Assembly (NCBI RefSeq): GCF_001695625.1
Contig: NZ_MBPN01000050.1
Span: 1-36,333, forward strand
Origin: Pseudomonas defluvii
GTDB lineage: Bacteria; Pseudomonadota; Gammaproteobacteria; Pseudomonadales; Pseudomonadaceae
Direction of reading: 5' to 3'
DNA: 36,333 nucleotides
Part shown: positions 18,097 to 26,144 of the stretch, piece by piece
How positions within the stretch are numbered: the stretch's first letter is position 1
How the letters are laid out: every line of letters begins with the position of its first letter
Notes under the pieces: generated by a model
What the model was told of the DNA's origin: nothing
The model's database searches: none
What the model saw: the letters and a program-made list of their open reading frames with translations, nothing else
Program-made: the position numbers and the translations under genes

Positions 18097-18837
18097 ATGA
18101 ATAAGGTTGAGTTGCTGAAGCGATGGGAGACGAGTAAATTATGGCCGAGTCGGGCATTAATACATACATTGCGTCCACATTATCAGGAAGAAGATCCAGA
18201 TCATCAAAAAACCAAACAAGCCAAACCAGACCCTCACAAAACTAGTCCGCTGATGACTCTGCCTGCAGAACATGTGTTTGCAACATGGGATATCATCAGT
18301 GCTACGCTTATTGATTTTAATCGCGTTGGGATTGTGGATGTGCTTAACCCGAGGCGGCGTAATTCTTTCCAGGAATTAGGTTTTATATTGGATGTGCCGA
18401 TACAGAATATTGTGGGTATGCATCATCAAGATCTCTGGTTTCCTAATCATGCTGGAACCGTAAAGGACCCTGGAAGCGCAGGCGGCAGGCGAGTAACGGA
18501 TTCTAATGCTTTGACGGATGCTCTTTACAAAGGAATAAGGGTTGATGGAAAGCAGTTGATGCCGAAAGGTTTTCATCAGATTCGCATTCCGGGAGATATG
18601 CTATATCACACGAGACTCTATAATGAGGTGCTGATTGTAGGCAGGAGTGGTGTTAATACTTATCCGGGTCTGCCGCAGACTGGGAGGATAAAAATTCGCG
18701 AGGTGGCTATTTTTCGTCACTACATACATGAGAATGCTGAGGAGGGTGGAAGTCTCGAGAGGTATAGGCTCGTACAGAGGCGCGCTGAAAAATTAAGAGC
18801 ATTAAATGGTGTAACGGCCCCCGTAAGGATTCTTTGA
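18097..18837 (+). CDS. unrecognised protein downstream of tssM; possible T6SS cargo
   Basis: I do not recognise this 246-residue protein. A near-perfect GGAGGT at 18086-18091 precedes the ATG, so it is very likely translated. There is no signal peptide or transmembrane helix. The N-terminal 60 residues are basic and polar (a DHQKTKQAKPDPHKTS linker). A compact central part follows (FNRVGIVDVLNPRRRNSF, then GFILDVPIQNIVGMHHQDLW and FPNHAGT), and the C-terminal quarter is charged (LERYRLVQRRAEKLRAL). The GC content is clearly lower than tssM before it and the receptor gene after it, a sign of transfer or of a fast-changing accessory gene. Its position directly after a T6SS operon makes a cytoplasmically loaded effector one reasonable guess, but no toxin motif or intact immunity partner is visible. 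Confidence 0.7.
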   Translation: MNKVELLKRWETSKLWPSRALIHTLRPHYQEEDPDHQKTKQAKPDPHKTSPLMTLPAEHVFATWDIISATLIDFNRVGIVDVLNPRRRNSFQELGFILDVPIQNIVGMHHQDLWFPNHAGTVKDPGSAGGRRVTDSNALTDALYKGIRVDGKQLMPKGFHQIRIPGDMLYHTRLYNEVLIVGRSGVNTYPGLPQTGRIKIREVAIFRHYIHENAEEGGSLERYRLVQRRAEKLRALNGVTAPVRIL

Positions 18838-19334
18838 TGGTTTAAATGTTTGCTGCTTCCGCCCGTGGCAGGGATTGCAAAAGAGGTTATGATTAGAAGG
18901 ATTTTGAGGGTTATTGGGGGCGGCCTGAGTAAGAATTTATTCTTTTGATTTGCCTCGGATTTTATATGGAGATTGCGCTCTCAAACGCTATCTGGAACAA
19001 GTAGGCGAGGCGGTCGCCGCATAATGTTTTGCGAGTCTTTCTAGGCGCGTAACAATGCGGCGATTTTCGTTGAGCTATCCGATACGATCCACGACTCCCC
19101 CCTGCCCAAACCTTTCACTGGCCCCCGCAGGTCAGCAGTACGACCCAAGATCTCAACCGATGCGGCTTGGTGGGTTGGTGAATGCCCGACTCGACATCTA
19201 CGGCACACAATAGCTGCCGCAAGGCTAGCGCTACCACCTGTTTGCGTGGCTGAAGTGTTTCCTGTTAGCGTTCGCAACTGTAAACTATTCTCAATAGCAA
19301 CAGTCAGCAACGTCTACAGGGAGCGGGGAGCGTC
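18838..19334 (+). other. 497-base junction between the T6SS and siderophore loci
   Basis: No convincing gene. A 19-codon reading frame at 18889-18948 (MIRRILRVIGGGLSKNLFF) has an AAGAGGT just upstream; a neighbouring frame continues to a TAA at 19022-19024 (ending RYLEQVGEAVAA), so a single-base slip in the TTCTTTT run would join them into a protein of about 45 residues. The stretch 19025-19270 shows nothing I can support. The Fur-box-like site at 19280-19298 belongs to the receptor gene. Confidence 0.5.
19280..19298 (+). promoter_or_regulatory. Fur-box-like site upstream of the TonB receptor gene
   Basis: Read on the minus strand it is GCTATTGAGAATAGTTTAC, matching 12 of 19 positions of the classical Fur consensus GATAATGATAATCATTATC by my hand alignment. 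It lies about 36 bases before the receptor ATG, where Fur-Fe would block transcription. The 15-base core TGTAAACTATTCTCA (19279-19293) recurs exactly at 30276-30290. Confidence 0.7.
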
Positions 19335-21575
19335 ATGAAATTGGGGTTTAGTGCAGGGAAATTCGGGGCCGGTGCGTTCTCGTCACAGTGGCTGGGGCTG
19401 GGGGCTGTGACGGCGTTGAGCTCGCTGTTGCCGATGGGCGTGACGTACGCACAGAATGCAGCCGATACCGGCTCCGGGACGTATGTGGAGTTGGCGCCTT
19501 CGGCAGTGGAGGCCAAGGCGGTGGAAGACACCGGTTACGTCGCCACTCAAGCGCAGGGCATCACCAAGAGCAACGTGCCGCTGATCGAAAACCCGCAGTC
19601 GGTTACGGTGGTCACGCGCAAGCAAATGAACGCACAGGATGCGCAAACCCTCAGCGAAGCCCTGCGTTACACCGCAGGGGTAAACGCCGAGCCGTTCGGT
19701 GCCGATAACCGCAACGACTACATCTACATCCGCGGTTTCGATCAGTCCAACGATGGCCTGTTTCTCGATGGCCTGAACCTGCTGAACCGCAACTACGGCA
19801 TGTGGCGTGTCGACCCTTACAGCCTTGAAAGTGTTGAAGTGGTGCGTGGCCCCAGCTCGGTGCTGTTCGGCCAAAGCTCGCCGGGCGGTCTGGTCAACCA
19901 GGTCAGCAAGCGTCCGACCGCGGCGCCCATCCGTGAGATCCGGGCCGAGTACGGCAGTTACGACAAGAAAGTCGGTGCGTTCGATATTGGCGGCAAGCTG
20001 GATGACGATGGCCGTTTCCTGGGGCGTCTGACTGCCCAGATAAAGGACGGCTCCACGCAGATCGATCATGTCGACGAAGAGAGCTGGTTCATCGCTCCGG
20101 CACTGACCTGGAACATCGATGACAACACCTCGCTGACAGTCCTGGCGCAGGTTCAGCACGAGCGCCTGGGCTCGGTGTTCCAGTACCTGCCGTACGAGGG
20201 CACGGTCAAAACCAACCCATTGGGCCGCTATGACACCGACCTGTTCGCTGGTGAGCCGGACTTCGACCACTTCGATCGCGATCAGGAAAGCATCGGCTAC
20301 ACCTTCGATCATGTGTTCAACGATGTCTGGAGCTTCAAGCAGAATTTCCGCTACCGCCATTTGACCCTGGACTACAAGTCCATTTATGGCCTGGGTTATT
20401 ACAACCCTGCACCAACGGCAGACCTGGCACCAGGCGACTTTGGCCAGGGTTACCGTGGTGCGTTGACCTCCAAGACCACCGTCACTGGTTGGGCATTGGA
20501 TAACCAGGCCCATGCAAACTTCAACACCGGCCCTATCGAGCACAACGTCACCCTGGGCGGTGACATGCAGTACACCACCTACGACATCTTCAACCAGGGC
20601 AGCCCGGGCGGTGACCCGAACCCCTTCGATCTCTATAACCCAACCTACGGCAACTGGACGCCGAGCGACCTGGCGACGTCCAACGACGTGGTCAGCAAGG
20701 TGCGTCAGCTGGGTATCTACACCCAGGATCAGTTCAAGATCGACAAGTTTGCCTTTACCTTGGGTGGCCGGGTTGACTGGGCACGTGTGAACCAGGACAG
20801 CGACGGTGGTACCGGTGCCTACGCGACTGCGCGCAACGCAGCGGGTACCAACCAGCGTAACGACCGCAAGGCGACCTACCGCGCAGGTGTGGTGTATCTG
20901 GCTGACAATGGCCTGGCGCCGTACTACAGCTATTCTCAATCATTCGCCCCCAACGTGGGCCTGACCACCGACCTCATGAAGCCGACCACCGGCGAGCAAC
21001 ATGAGCTGGGTATCAAGTACCAGCCCAAGGGCTCCAACAGCTCGGTGACGCTGTCGTTGTTCGACCTGCGCAAGAAGGACGTCCCGACCCCCGATCCAAC
21101 CGACCCGAGCGGCCAGCGGCAGGTCCAGATTGGCGAGGTCCAGTCTCGCGGCGTCGAGCTGGAAGCGGTTGCCAGCATCACCGAATCGTTCAACGTGATT
21201 ACCAGCCTGACCTACAACAAGGTCGAGATCACCAAGGACACCAACTATGAAGGCAACCGGCCGTACAACGTGCCGGAGAAAATGGCCTCGATCTGGGCGG
21301 ATTACACCTTCAGGAACGGTGATATCAAAGGCCTGGGCTTTGGCGCTGGCGTGCGCTATGTCGGCTCCAGCTACGGTGACGATGCCAACAAACTGGATAT
21401 TCCGGCCTATGCCCTGGTGGACGCCATGGTGCATTACGACCTGGAGAACTGGCGTGTGCAGTTGAACGCCAAGAACCTGCTCGACAACAACTATGCCACC
21501 TGCCAAGGCACGGAGTTCCGTTGCAACTACGGTTACCCGCGCATGCTTTCCACCTCTGTGTCCTACAACTGGTAA
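19335..21575 (+). CDS. TonB-dependent siderophore receptor, FhuA-type
   Basis: Outer-membrane receptor that imports the ferric siderophore using TonB energy. The 746-residue product starts with a signal peptide (hydrophobic WLGLGAVTALSSLLPMGV, likely cut after VTYA, residue 39). A plug domain follows (ENPQSVTVVTRKQMNAQDA, then YIYIRGFDQS, and VEVVRGPSSVLFGQSSPGG), then a 22-strand-type barrel ending in the aromatic C-terminus SVSYNW. It lacks the extra N-terminal signalling domain found in receptors such as FpvA, so it should not control an ECF sigma factor; Fur is the visible regulator. The sequence resembles ferric-hydroxamate receptors (FhuA/FoxA type), which fits the biosynthesis genes downstream. 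GGGAGCGGGGAG lies just before the ATG. Confidence 0.95.
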   Translation: MKLGFSAGKFGAGAFSSQWLGLGAVTALSSLLPMGVTYAQNAADTGSGTYVELAPSAVEAKAVEDTGYVATQAQGITKSNVPLIENPQSVTVVTRKQMNAQDAQTLSEALRYTAGVNAEPFGADNRNDYIYIRGFDQSNDGLFLDGLNLLNRNYGMWRVDPYSLESVEVVRGPSSVLFGQSSPGGLVNQVSKRPTAAPIREIRAEYGSYDKKVGAFDIGGKLDDDGRFLGRLTAQIKDGSTQIDHVDEESWFIAPALTWNIDDNTSLTVLAQVQHERLGSVFQYLPYEGTVKTNPLGRYDTDLFAGEPDFDHFDRDQESIGYTFDHVFNDVWSFKQNFRYRHLTLDYKSIYGLGYYNPAPTADLAPGDFGQGYRGALTSKTTVTGWALDNQAHANFNTGPIEHNVTLGGDMQYTTYDIFNQGSPGGDPNPFDLYNPTYGNWTPSDLATSNDVVSKVRQLGIYTQDQFKIDKFAFTLGGRVDWARVNQDSDGGTGAYATARNAAGTNQRNDRKATYRAGVVYLADNGLAPYYSYSQSFAPNVGLTTDLMKPTTGEQHELGIKYQPKGSNSSVTLSLFDLRKKDVPTPDPTDPSGQRQVQIGEVQSRGVELEAVASITESFNVITSLTYNKVEITKDTNYEGNRPYNVPEKMASIWADYTFRNGDIKGLGFGAGVRYVGSSYGDDANKLDIPAYALVDAMVHYDLENWRVQLNAKNLLDNNYATCQGTEFRCNYGYPRMLSTSVSYNW

Positions 21576-21594
21576 GCGTCTGTAGCCATCTTCG

Positions 21595-21615
21595 CCCCCT
21601 CCAGGATCGAGGGGG
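21595..21615 (+). promoter_or_regulatory. GC-rich hairpin between receptor and acetyltransferase genes
   Basis: CCCCCTC (21595-21601) pairs exactly with GAGGGGG (21609-21615) around a 7-base loop, 19 bases after the receptor stop. No T-tract follows, so it is more likely an RNA-processing or attenuation structure than a full terminator; the next gene probably depends on read-through. Confidence 0.5.
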
Positions 21616-21644
21616 TGAACCCATCCGCCAAGCAAGGTGTTGTC

Positions 21645-22685
21645 ATGATTTTCTCTCCTTTATCCGTCCCGCAGGTCGATGGCCGCCGACTGTCCATCGA
21701 GCAGCAGGGTGATCAATTGAATATCGACCTCGAAGGTCGCTTTGTGGGGTCGCTCGTCGTGGCTACGGGGGGCCAACGTGCCCGGTTGATGCTGCAGCCG
21801 TGCGAGGTCGAGCAGGTCAAGGACCTGACGCTGGCCGCCTTGCATGCGGCCTTCCTGGTGCACCCGGTACGTGAGCTTGCGCTGTCGGTTCCGGGGCAGG
21901 CTCAGGTCAGCCTTTTGTTGCGCGAAGGCCTGGCGGTTCATGCGCCCGACAGCGAAGTATTGATTTGCCCGCAGCACCTGTTCCGCCAGCATCCTCAACC
22001 CTGGCTGGCCTATCCACCGTCCAGCCAGTATCCGTTGCAGTACCGTCTGAGCAATGGCAAGCGCCATCCGCAACGTGCACCGCGTCAGCCTGGCACGGTG
22101 TATCGACGTTACGTGGCGGAAATCGCTGAGACGATTTCGTTGCGCACGCTCGATCCACAGCAGGATCTGGAGGTGTTCAGCCGTTGGCAGAATGACCCGC
22201 GCGTAGCGGCGTTCTGGGAAATGACCGGCAGCCAGCAGGCGCATCGCGAGTACCTGGACGCTTTGCTGGCAGACCCCAAGGTGCACCCCCTGATCGCCTG
22301 CTTCAATGATGAGCCTTTTGCGTACTTTGAGGCCTATTGGGCCCGCGAAGACCGCATCGCGCCGTACTACGACGTGCAAGATTACGACCGTGGGGTGCAT
22401 ATGCTGGTCGGGGAGCAGCGCTACCGGGGCGCTCACCGGGTGAGTGCATGGCTGTCGTCGTTGGCGCACTTCCTGTTTCTTGATGACGCCCGCACCCAGC
22501 GCGTGGTGGCCGAGCCGCGTGCCGACAACGCGAAGATGATCAACTATCTGCAGCGGGCCGGTTTCTATCGCGAGAAGGAATTCGACTTCCCGCACAAGCG
22601 CGCAGCCATGATGATCTTGCCGCGTGAAGTGTTCTTCGCCGATGCCCCGAACCACGGCGAGCAGGCGCTGATTGCCTGTTCTTAA
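21645..22685 (+). CDS. IucB-like siderophore N-acyltransferase (GNAT fold)
   Basis: Probably acetylates the hydroxylated side-chain amine of lysine or ornithine to make the hydroxamate iron ligand. The 346-residue product has a poorly conserved N-terminal half and a C-terminal GNAT domain of the Acetyltransf_8/IucB type: FSRWQNDPRVAAFWEM, then YDRGVHMLVGEQRYRG (His252 in the conserved DRGxH), EPRADNAKMINYLQRAGF (about 290-307) and EFDFPHKRAAMMIL. I chose ATG 21645, with AAGGTG at 21634-21639; a GTG at 21615 is open but lies in a hairpin stem with no ribosome site. Its partner is the monooxygenase at 23107. A formyl or longer-acyl donor is possible; acetyl is inferred from the family. Confidence 0.88.
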   Translation: MIFSPLSVPQVDGRRLSIEQQGDQLNIDLEGRFVGSLVVATGGQRARLMLQPCEVEQVKDLTLAALHAAFLVHPVRELALSVPGQAQVSLLLREGLAVHAPDSEVLICPQHLFRQHPQPWLAYPPSSQYPLQYRLSNGKRHPQRAPRQPGTVYRRYVAEIAETISLRTLDPQQDLEVFSRWQNDPRVAAFWEMTGSQQAHREYLDALLADPKVHPLIACFNDEPFAYFEAYWAREDRIAPYYDVQDYDRGVHMLVGEQRYRGAHRVSAWLSSLAHFLFLDDARTQRVVAEPRADNAKMINYLQRAGFYREKEFDFPHKRAAMMILPREVFFADAPNHGEQALIACS

Positions 22686-22687
22686 AT

Positions 22688-22706
22688 TAAAATCATTCTC
22701 ATTCGT
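22688..22706 (+). promoter_or_regulatory. Fur-box-like site upstream of the mbtH operon
   Basis: On the minus strand it reads ACGAATGAGAATGATTTTA, matching 12 of 19 Fur consensus positions by hand, with the core ATGAGAATGATT especially good. It starts 2 bases after the acyltransferase stop and about 80 bases before mbtH, marking a separate iron-regulated transcript. Confidence 0.7.
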
Positions 22707-22749
22707 CACCTCCTCGACAAGCCCAAACAGGTTGTAGGCATGTGCCTAC

Positions 22750-22767
22750 GAATCATTTCGATGATTC
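22750..22767 (+). promoter_or_regulatory. 7-bp hairpin with UUCG loop in the mbtH leader
   Basis: GAATCAT (22750-22756), loop TTCG, ATGATTC (22761-22767): a perfect inverted repeat ending 21 bases before the mbtH start. It could fold in the mRNA leader or act as a DNA operator. Role unknown. Confidence 0.45.
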
Positions 22768-22788
22768 CGTTCGACAGGAAGGAACACT

Positions 22789-22992
22789 ATGAGTTTTGAC
22801 AGTGAAAACGCAGTCTTCGTCGTGGTCGTCAATGGTGAGCAGCAATACTCCATATGGCCCGAATACAAGGCGATTCCCGAAGGTTGGCAGGAGGCCGGCA
22901 AGCGTGGCCTGCGGCAGGAGTGCCTGGCTCACATCGCCAGCATCTGGACCGACATGCGGCCCTTGAGCCTGCAACAGCAATTGGCCCACTGA
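22789..22992 (+). CDS. MbtH-like protein, NRPS adenylation-domain partner
   Basis: Small chaperone-like protein that binds NRPS adenylation domains and is often needed for their folding or activity. The 67-residue product carries the full family signature: [19 protein letters not shown] (residues 15-33), then [27 protein letters not shown] at 22776-22783 gives a strong ribosome site. It heads the second transcription unit and presumably serves the synthetase starting at 32209. Confidence 0.97.
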   Translation: MSFDSENAVFVVVVNGEQQYSIWPEYKAIPEGWQEAGKRGLRQECLAHIASIWTDMRPLSLQQQLAH

Positions 22993-22996
22993 CAGG

Positions 22997-23041
22997 CCGG
23001 CGAGTGCCGGGAATTGAAGGGCGGATGCGTTTGCTCCGCCC
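22997..23041 (+). promoter_or_regulatory. two consecutive hairpins between mbtH and the monooxygenase gene
   Basis: CCGGC-GAGT-GCCGG at 22997-23010 and GGGCGGA (23019-23025) pairing with TCCGCCC (23035-23041). No T-tract follows either stem. They may protect the short abundant mbtH message or act as a partial terminator (inference). Confidence 0.45.
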
Positions 23042-23106
23042 CATGTATCAATGCCTCCTTGTCTGACCGAAGTCGGTAGCGCGGGGGCACCAAGAGGGAG
23101 CGCGTG

Positions 23107-24426
23107 ATGGAACTGCTGCAAATGGCCAAGCGTCTGGATGTCGCCGGAATCGGCGTCGGCCCGTTCAACCTGAGTCTGGCCGCGCTTATGGTCCCCCAGG
23201 CACAGCTCAACAGTTGCTTCTTCGAGCGCAGGCCGCGTTTCGACTGGCACGCCGGGATGATGTTGCCCGGCACCTACATGCAGACGTCCTACCTCAAGGA
23301 CATGGTCACGCCGGTCGACCCGGCCAGCCGCTATGGCTTCCTGAACTACCTGGTCGACAAAGGTCGCTTCTATCGATTCATCAATGCGGAATACACGAAT
23401 GTGCGCCGCGTCGAATACGCGGACTACATGCGCTGGGTGTCTGAGCAGTTGCCCAATGTCGCGTTTTCCAGCGACGTTCAGGAGGTAACGTTCGATGGCC
23501 ATGATTTTGTCATCGGCTTCGCCAATCGTCCGTCCTTGAAAGCCCGGCATATCGTGGTCGCGACCGGTTTGCTGCCGCACATTCCCGAGTGGGGGCGCGT
23601 GCTGGGCGGTGAACATTGTCAGCACAGCCATGGCTACATGCATGCGCAGCATTCGCTGGCCGGTAAGCGGGTGACCGTGGTGGGCGGCGGGCAGAGTGGC
23701 GCGGAGATCTTCCTTGATGTGCTCTCCGGGCGTCGAGGCGTTGTGTCCGAGCTGAACTGGATCACGCGCCGGGCCAACCTTGAACCGCTGGATGAGACCC
23801 CGTTCACCAACGAATACTTTTCTCCGGACTACGTGCGTGAGTTCTATGCGCTGCCGGAAGCCGACAAGCGCCGCTTGGTGGTTCAACAGAAACTGGCGGG
23901 CGACGGTGTATCGCCGGTGACCTTGCGCGAATTGTCCCAGGCGCTGTACGAGAACGAGTTCTTGAACACGCAAGCGGTGCCTGCACGCATTTTGCCGCAG
24001 CGTGAAGTGGTGGCCATGCAGCGCCACGGCGGCCATTTCCAGCTCACGAACCACAACGGTTTCAACGGTGCGCGCGAACGCCTCGATGCCGATGAGGTGA
24101 TTCTCGCCACGGGCTATCAGCAGACCCTGCCCAAGTGCATCGCCGCCTTGATTCCGCGGCTGGTCCATGATCAGGAAGGTGGCCTGGTGCTCAATCAGGA
24201 CTATTCCGCGCAGTGGGATGGCCCCGCGAGTAACCGGATTTACGTCCAGAACGCGGGCCGATACACCCATGGCATTGCAGACCCGCAACTCAGTCTGGCC
24301 GCGTGGCGATCGGCAGTGATCATCAACAGCATCGCGGAAAAGCCGCTGTATGCGACAACGCCCGTGCCACCACCGCTGACCTGGAGCCATGCGCGTGAAG
24401 AGGGCGGTCGACAGGCGCGGGCATGA
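23107..24426 (+). CDS. IucD-like L-lysine/L-ornithine N-monooxygenase
   Basis: FAD- and NADPH-dependent enzyme that hydroxylates the side-chain amine, the first step to a hydroxamate. The 439-residue product has the FAD loop GIGVGPFN (14-21), the NADPH loop GGGQSG (193-198) and the late ATGY motif (334-337). By eye it is much closer to IucD (lysine N6-hydroxylase; shared WHxGM, MQT, LKD, NYLV, RFYRF, HGIADPQLSLAAWRSA) than to PvdA (ornithine N5-hydroxylase). Lysine is therefore the first guess, though IucD-like enzymes acting on other diamines are known. I chose ATG 23107, with GAGGGAG at 23094-23100; GTG 23104 is the alternative. It pairs functionally with the acyltransferase at 21645. Confidence 0.93.
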   Translation: MELLQMAKRLDVAGIGVGPFNLSLAALMVPQAQLNSCFFERRPRFDWHAGMMLPGTYMQTSYLKDMVTPVDPASRYGFLNYLVDKGRFYRFINAEYTNVRRVEYADYMRWVSEQLPNVAFSSDVQEVTFDGHDFVIGFANRPSLKARHIVVATGLLPHIPEWGRVLGGEHCQHSHGYMHAQHSLAGKRVTVVGGGQSGAEIFLDVLSGRRGVVSELNWITRRANLEPLDETPFTNEYFSPDYVREFYALPEADKRRLVVQQKLAGDGVSPVTLRELSQALYENEFLNTQAVPARILPQREVVAMQRHGGHFQLTNHNGFNGARERLDADEVILATGYQQTLPKCIAALIPRLVHDQEGGLVLNQDYSAQWDGPASNRIYVQNAGRYTHGIADPQLSLAAWRSAVIINSIAEKPLYATTPVPPPLTWSHAREEGGRQARA

Positions 24427-24491
24427 CCGCTGCTGGCAGTGGCCGTTGCAAAGGCTGTTTTTCGCAACCTGTTTAAACCAAGGGAGGACGA

Positions 24492-26144
24492 ATGGGGGTG
24501 TTTGGCTTGATCTACCGGCAGTATCGCTGGCCGTTGCTAGGGGTGTTGCTGTTGAGTGCGGCCAGCGCGGTGCTGAATGTTGGCGTCATCGCCTTCATCA
24601 AGAACCGGCTGATGGACGCTGAGGGGGCTGTCGAAGGTGCGATGCTTGCGTTCGCGGGTTTGCTGGCATTGCTGTTCGCGTTGAGTTTCGGCGTGCAGGC
24701 CTTCATCGCCAGCCTTGGGCATCGATTTGTTCATGGTCTGCGCCGCAGGTTGGTCAAGCAAGTGCTGGATTCGGATGTGGATCGTCTCGAAAGCCTGGGC
24801 AGTGCGCGTCTGTTGGCCAGCCTGAGCGGCGATGTGCAGAAGATCACCATCGGGTTCATCAACCTGCCGGAGATCGTCTATGGCTCGATCCTCACCTTGG
24901 CCGCTTTTGGCTACCTGGCCTGGTTGTCGTTGCCCTTGTTTGGCGCGACCCTGGCCTGGCTGGCGTTGATGGTGGTCGTCAGCCAGCAGCTGATGCGCCG
25001 TACCCAGGCGCACATGCGCCAGTTGCGCGAGGCGGATGATGCACTGCACGCGCATTACCGCGCAGTTATCGAGGGGCGACAGGAGCTGGCACTGAACCGC
25101 ACCCGGGCGCAGCACCTGTACGAGCAGGAGTACCTGGCCAGTGCCGGTGACTACTTTCATCACGTGGTGCGTGCCGATACCTTCCATTGGTCCAACAGCA
25201 ACTGGGTCAACTGCATGATCCTGGCCAGCCTCGCGCTGGTGTTTGCCTTGGTCGGTGGCTACGGTTGGGCCGATTACACCGTGGCGTCGACCTTTGCCGT
25301 GGTGATCCTGTTCGTGCGCGCACCGCTGGTGTCGAGCATGGGCGCGATTCCCAATCTGCTGGGGGCCAACGTGGCGCTGGAGAAGCTGAATGCCTTGCAA
25401 CTTCAGCCCTACCGGGAAGACTTCGACCTGCCCGCTGCCACGGCGTTCGAGGGTTGGCAGCGCTTGCAGCTGGATGCCGTGACGTACCGCTACCGCTCCG
25501 AGGACGGTTCGGGTTTTGTTGTCGGCCCCCTGGACCTGACCCTGCAACGTGGCGAACGGGTGTTCCTGGTCGGTGGCAATGGTAGCGGCAAGTCCACCCT
25601 GGCACGCTTGATCACAGGGCTTTACCGGCCCGATACCGGTTGCCTGCGGGTCGATGGTCGAGCCGTGGGCGAGCATGATCTTGCCGCCTACCAGCAGTTG
25701 TTCAGTACCGTGTTCAGCGATTTTCATCTGTTTCGCCAGCTCCTTGGTGTGGCGGGTGAGGATGCCCCGCGTGATGTTGTTCAGGCCTGGCTGGCACTGC
25801 TGCGCATGGCGCACAAAGTTCGCATCGAGCAGGCGCGCTTGCTTGATCTGGAACTGTCACAAGGCCAGCGCAAACGCTTGGGCCTGCTGCTTGCGGTGCT
25901 CGAGGGGCGGGGTGTGTTGCTGCTTGACGAATGGGCCGCCGATCAGGACCCGGCGTATCGCCGTGCCTTCTATCAGCAGTTGCTGCCGCAGTTGAGCGAG
26001 CAGGGCGTAACCGTCATTGCGATTACCCATGACGATCATTACTTTCACCTCGCCGACCGGCTTCTGAAAATGGAGGGCGGGCAGCTCTACGCGTTACCGG
26101 TGCCTGCCCCAGGTGAAGCACAACGTGGGAGGGCATTGCCATGA
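24492..26144 (+). CDS. PvdE/SyrD-like cyclic-peptide ABC exporter, first copy
   Basis: Inner-membrane exporter with fused membrane and ATPase domains, of the family that moves siderophore precursors or lipopeptides to the periplasm (PvdE, SyrD). The 550 residues match PvdE's length. Six hydrophobic segments lie in about 1-290. The ATPase has Walker A GGNGSGKS at 361-368, a variant signature LSQGQ at 455-459 and Walker B VLLLDE at 475-480. GGGAGGA lies just before the ATG. The stop overlaps the next exporter gene by 4 bases. The two paralogous proteins probably work as a heterodimer, whereas PvdE-type exporters are usually encoded singly. Confidence 0.93.
   Translation: MGVFGLIYRQYRWPLLGVLLLSAASAVLNVGVIAFIKNRLMDAEGAVEGAMLAFAGLLALLFALSFGVQAFIASLGHRFVHGLRRRLVKQVLDSDVDRLESLGSARLLASLSGDVQKITIGFINLPEIVYGSILTLAAFGYLAWLSLPLFGATLAWLALMVVVSQQLMRRTQAHMRQLREADDALHAHYRAVIEGRQELALNRTRAQHLYEQEYLASAGDYFHHVVRADTFHWSNSNWVNCMILASLALVFALVGGYGWADYTVASTFAVVILFVRAPLVSSMGAIPNLLGANVALEKLNALQLQPYREDFDLPAATAFEGWQRLQLDAVTYRYRSEDGSGFVVGPLDLTLQRGERVFLVGGNGSGKSTLARLITGLYRPDTGCLRVDGRAVGEHDLAAYQQLFSTVFSDFHLFRQLLGVAGEDAPRDVVQAWLALLRMAHKVRIEQARLLDLELSQGQRKRLGLLLAVLEGRGVLLLDEWAADQDPAYRRAFYQQLLPQLSEQGVTVIAITHDDHYFHLADRLLKMEGGQLYALPVPAPGEAQRGRALP

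Noticed and set aside
19041..19310. 89-codon minus-strand frame in the junction
   Set aside because: Begins with TTG, runs over the Fur-box-like site, and matches nothing I know.
19335..21575. receptor-driven ECF sigma signalling as for pyoverdine
   Set aside because: The mature receptor goes almost straight into the plug domain with no signalling domain, and no sigma/anti-sigma pair is in the window.
21615..22685. earlier GTG start for the acyltransferase
   Set aside because: Lies in the 3' arm of a hairpin with no ribosome site; ATG 21645 has AAGGTG upstream.
22753..24390. 545-codon open frame on the minus strand opposite mbtH and the monooxygenase gene
   Set aside because: It mirrors two well-supported genes on the + strand, has no recognisable domains, and such long antisense frames are common in GC-rich DNA.
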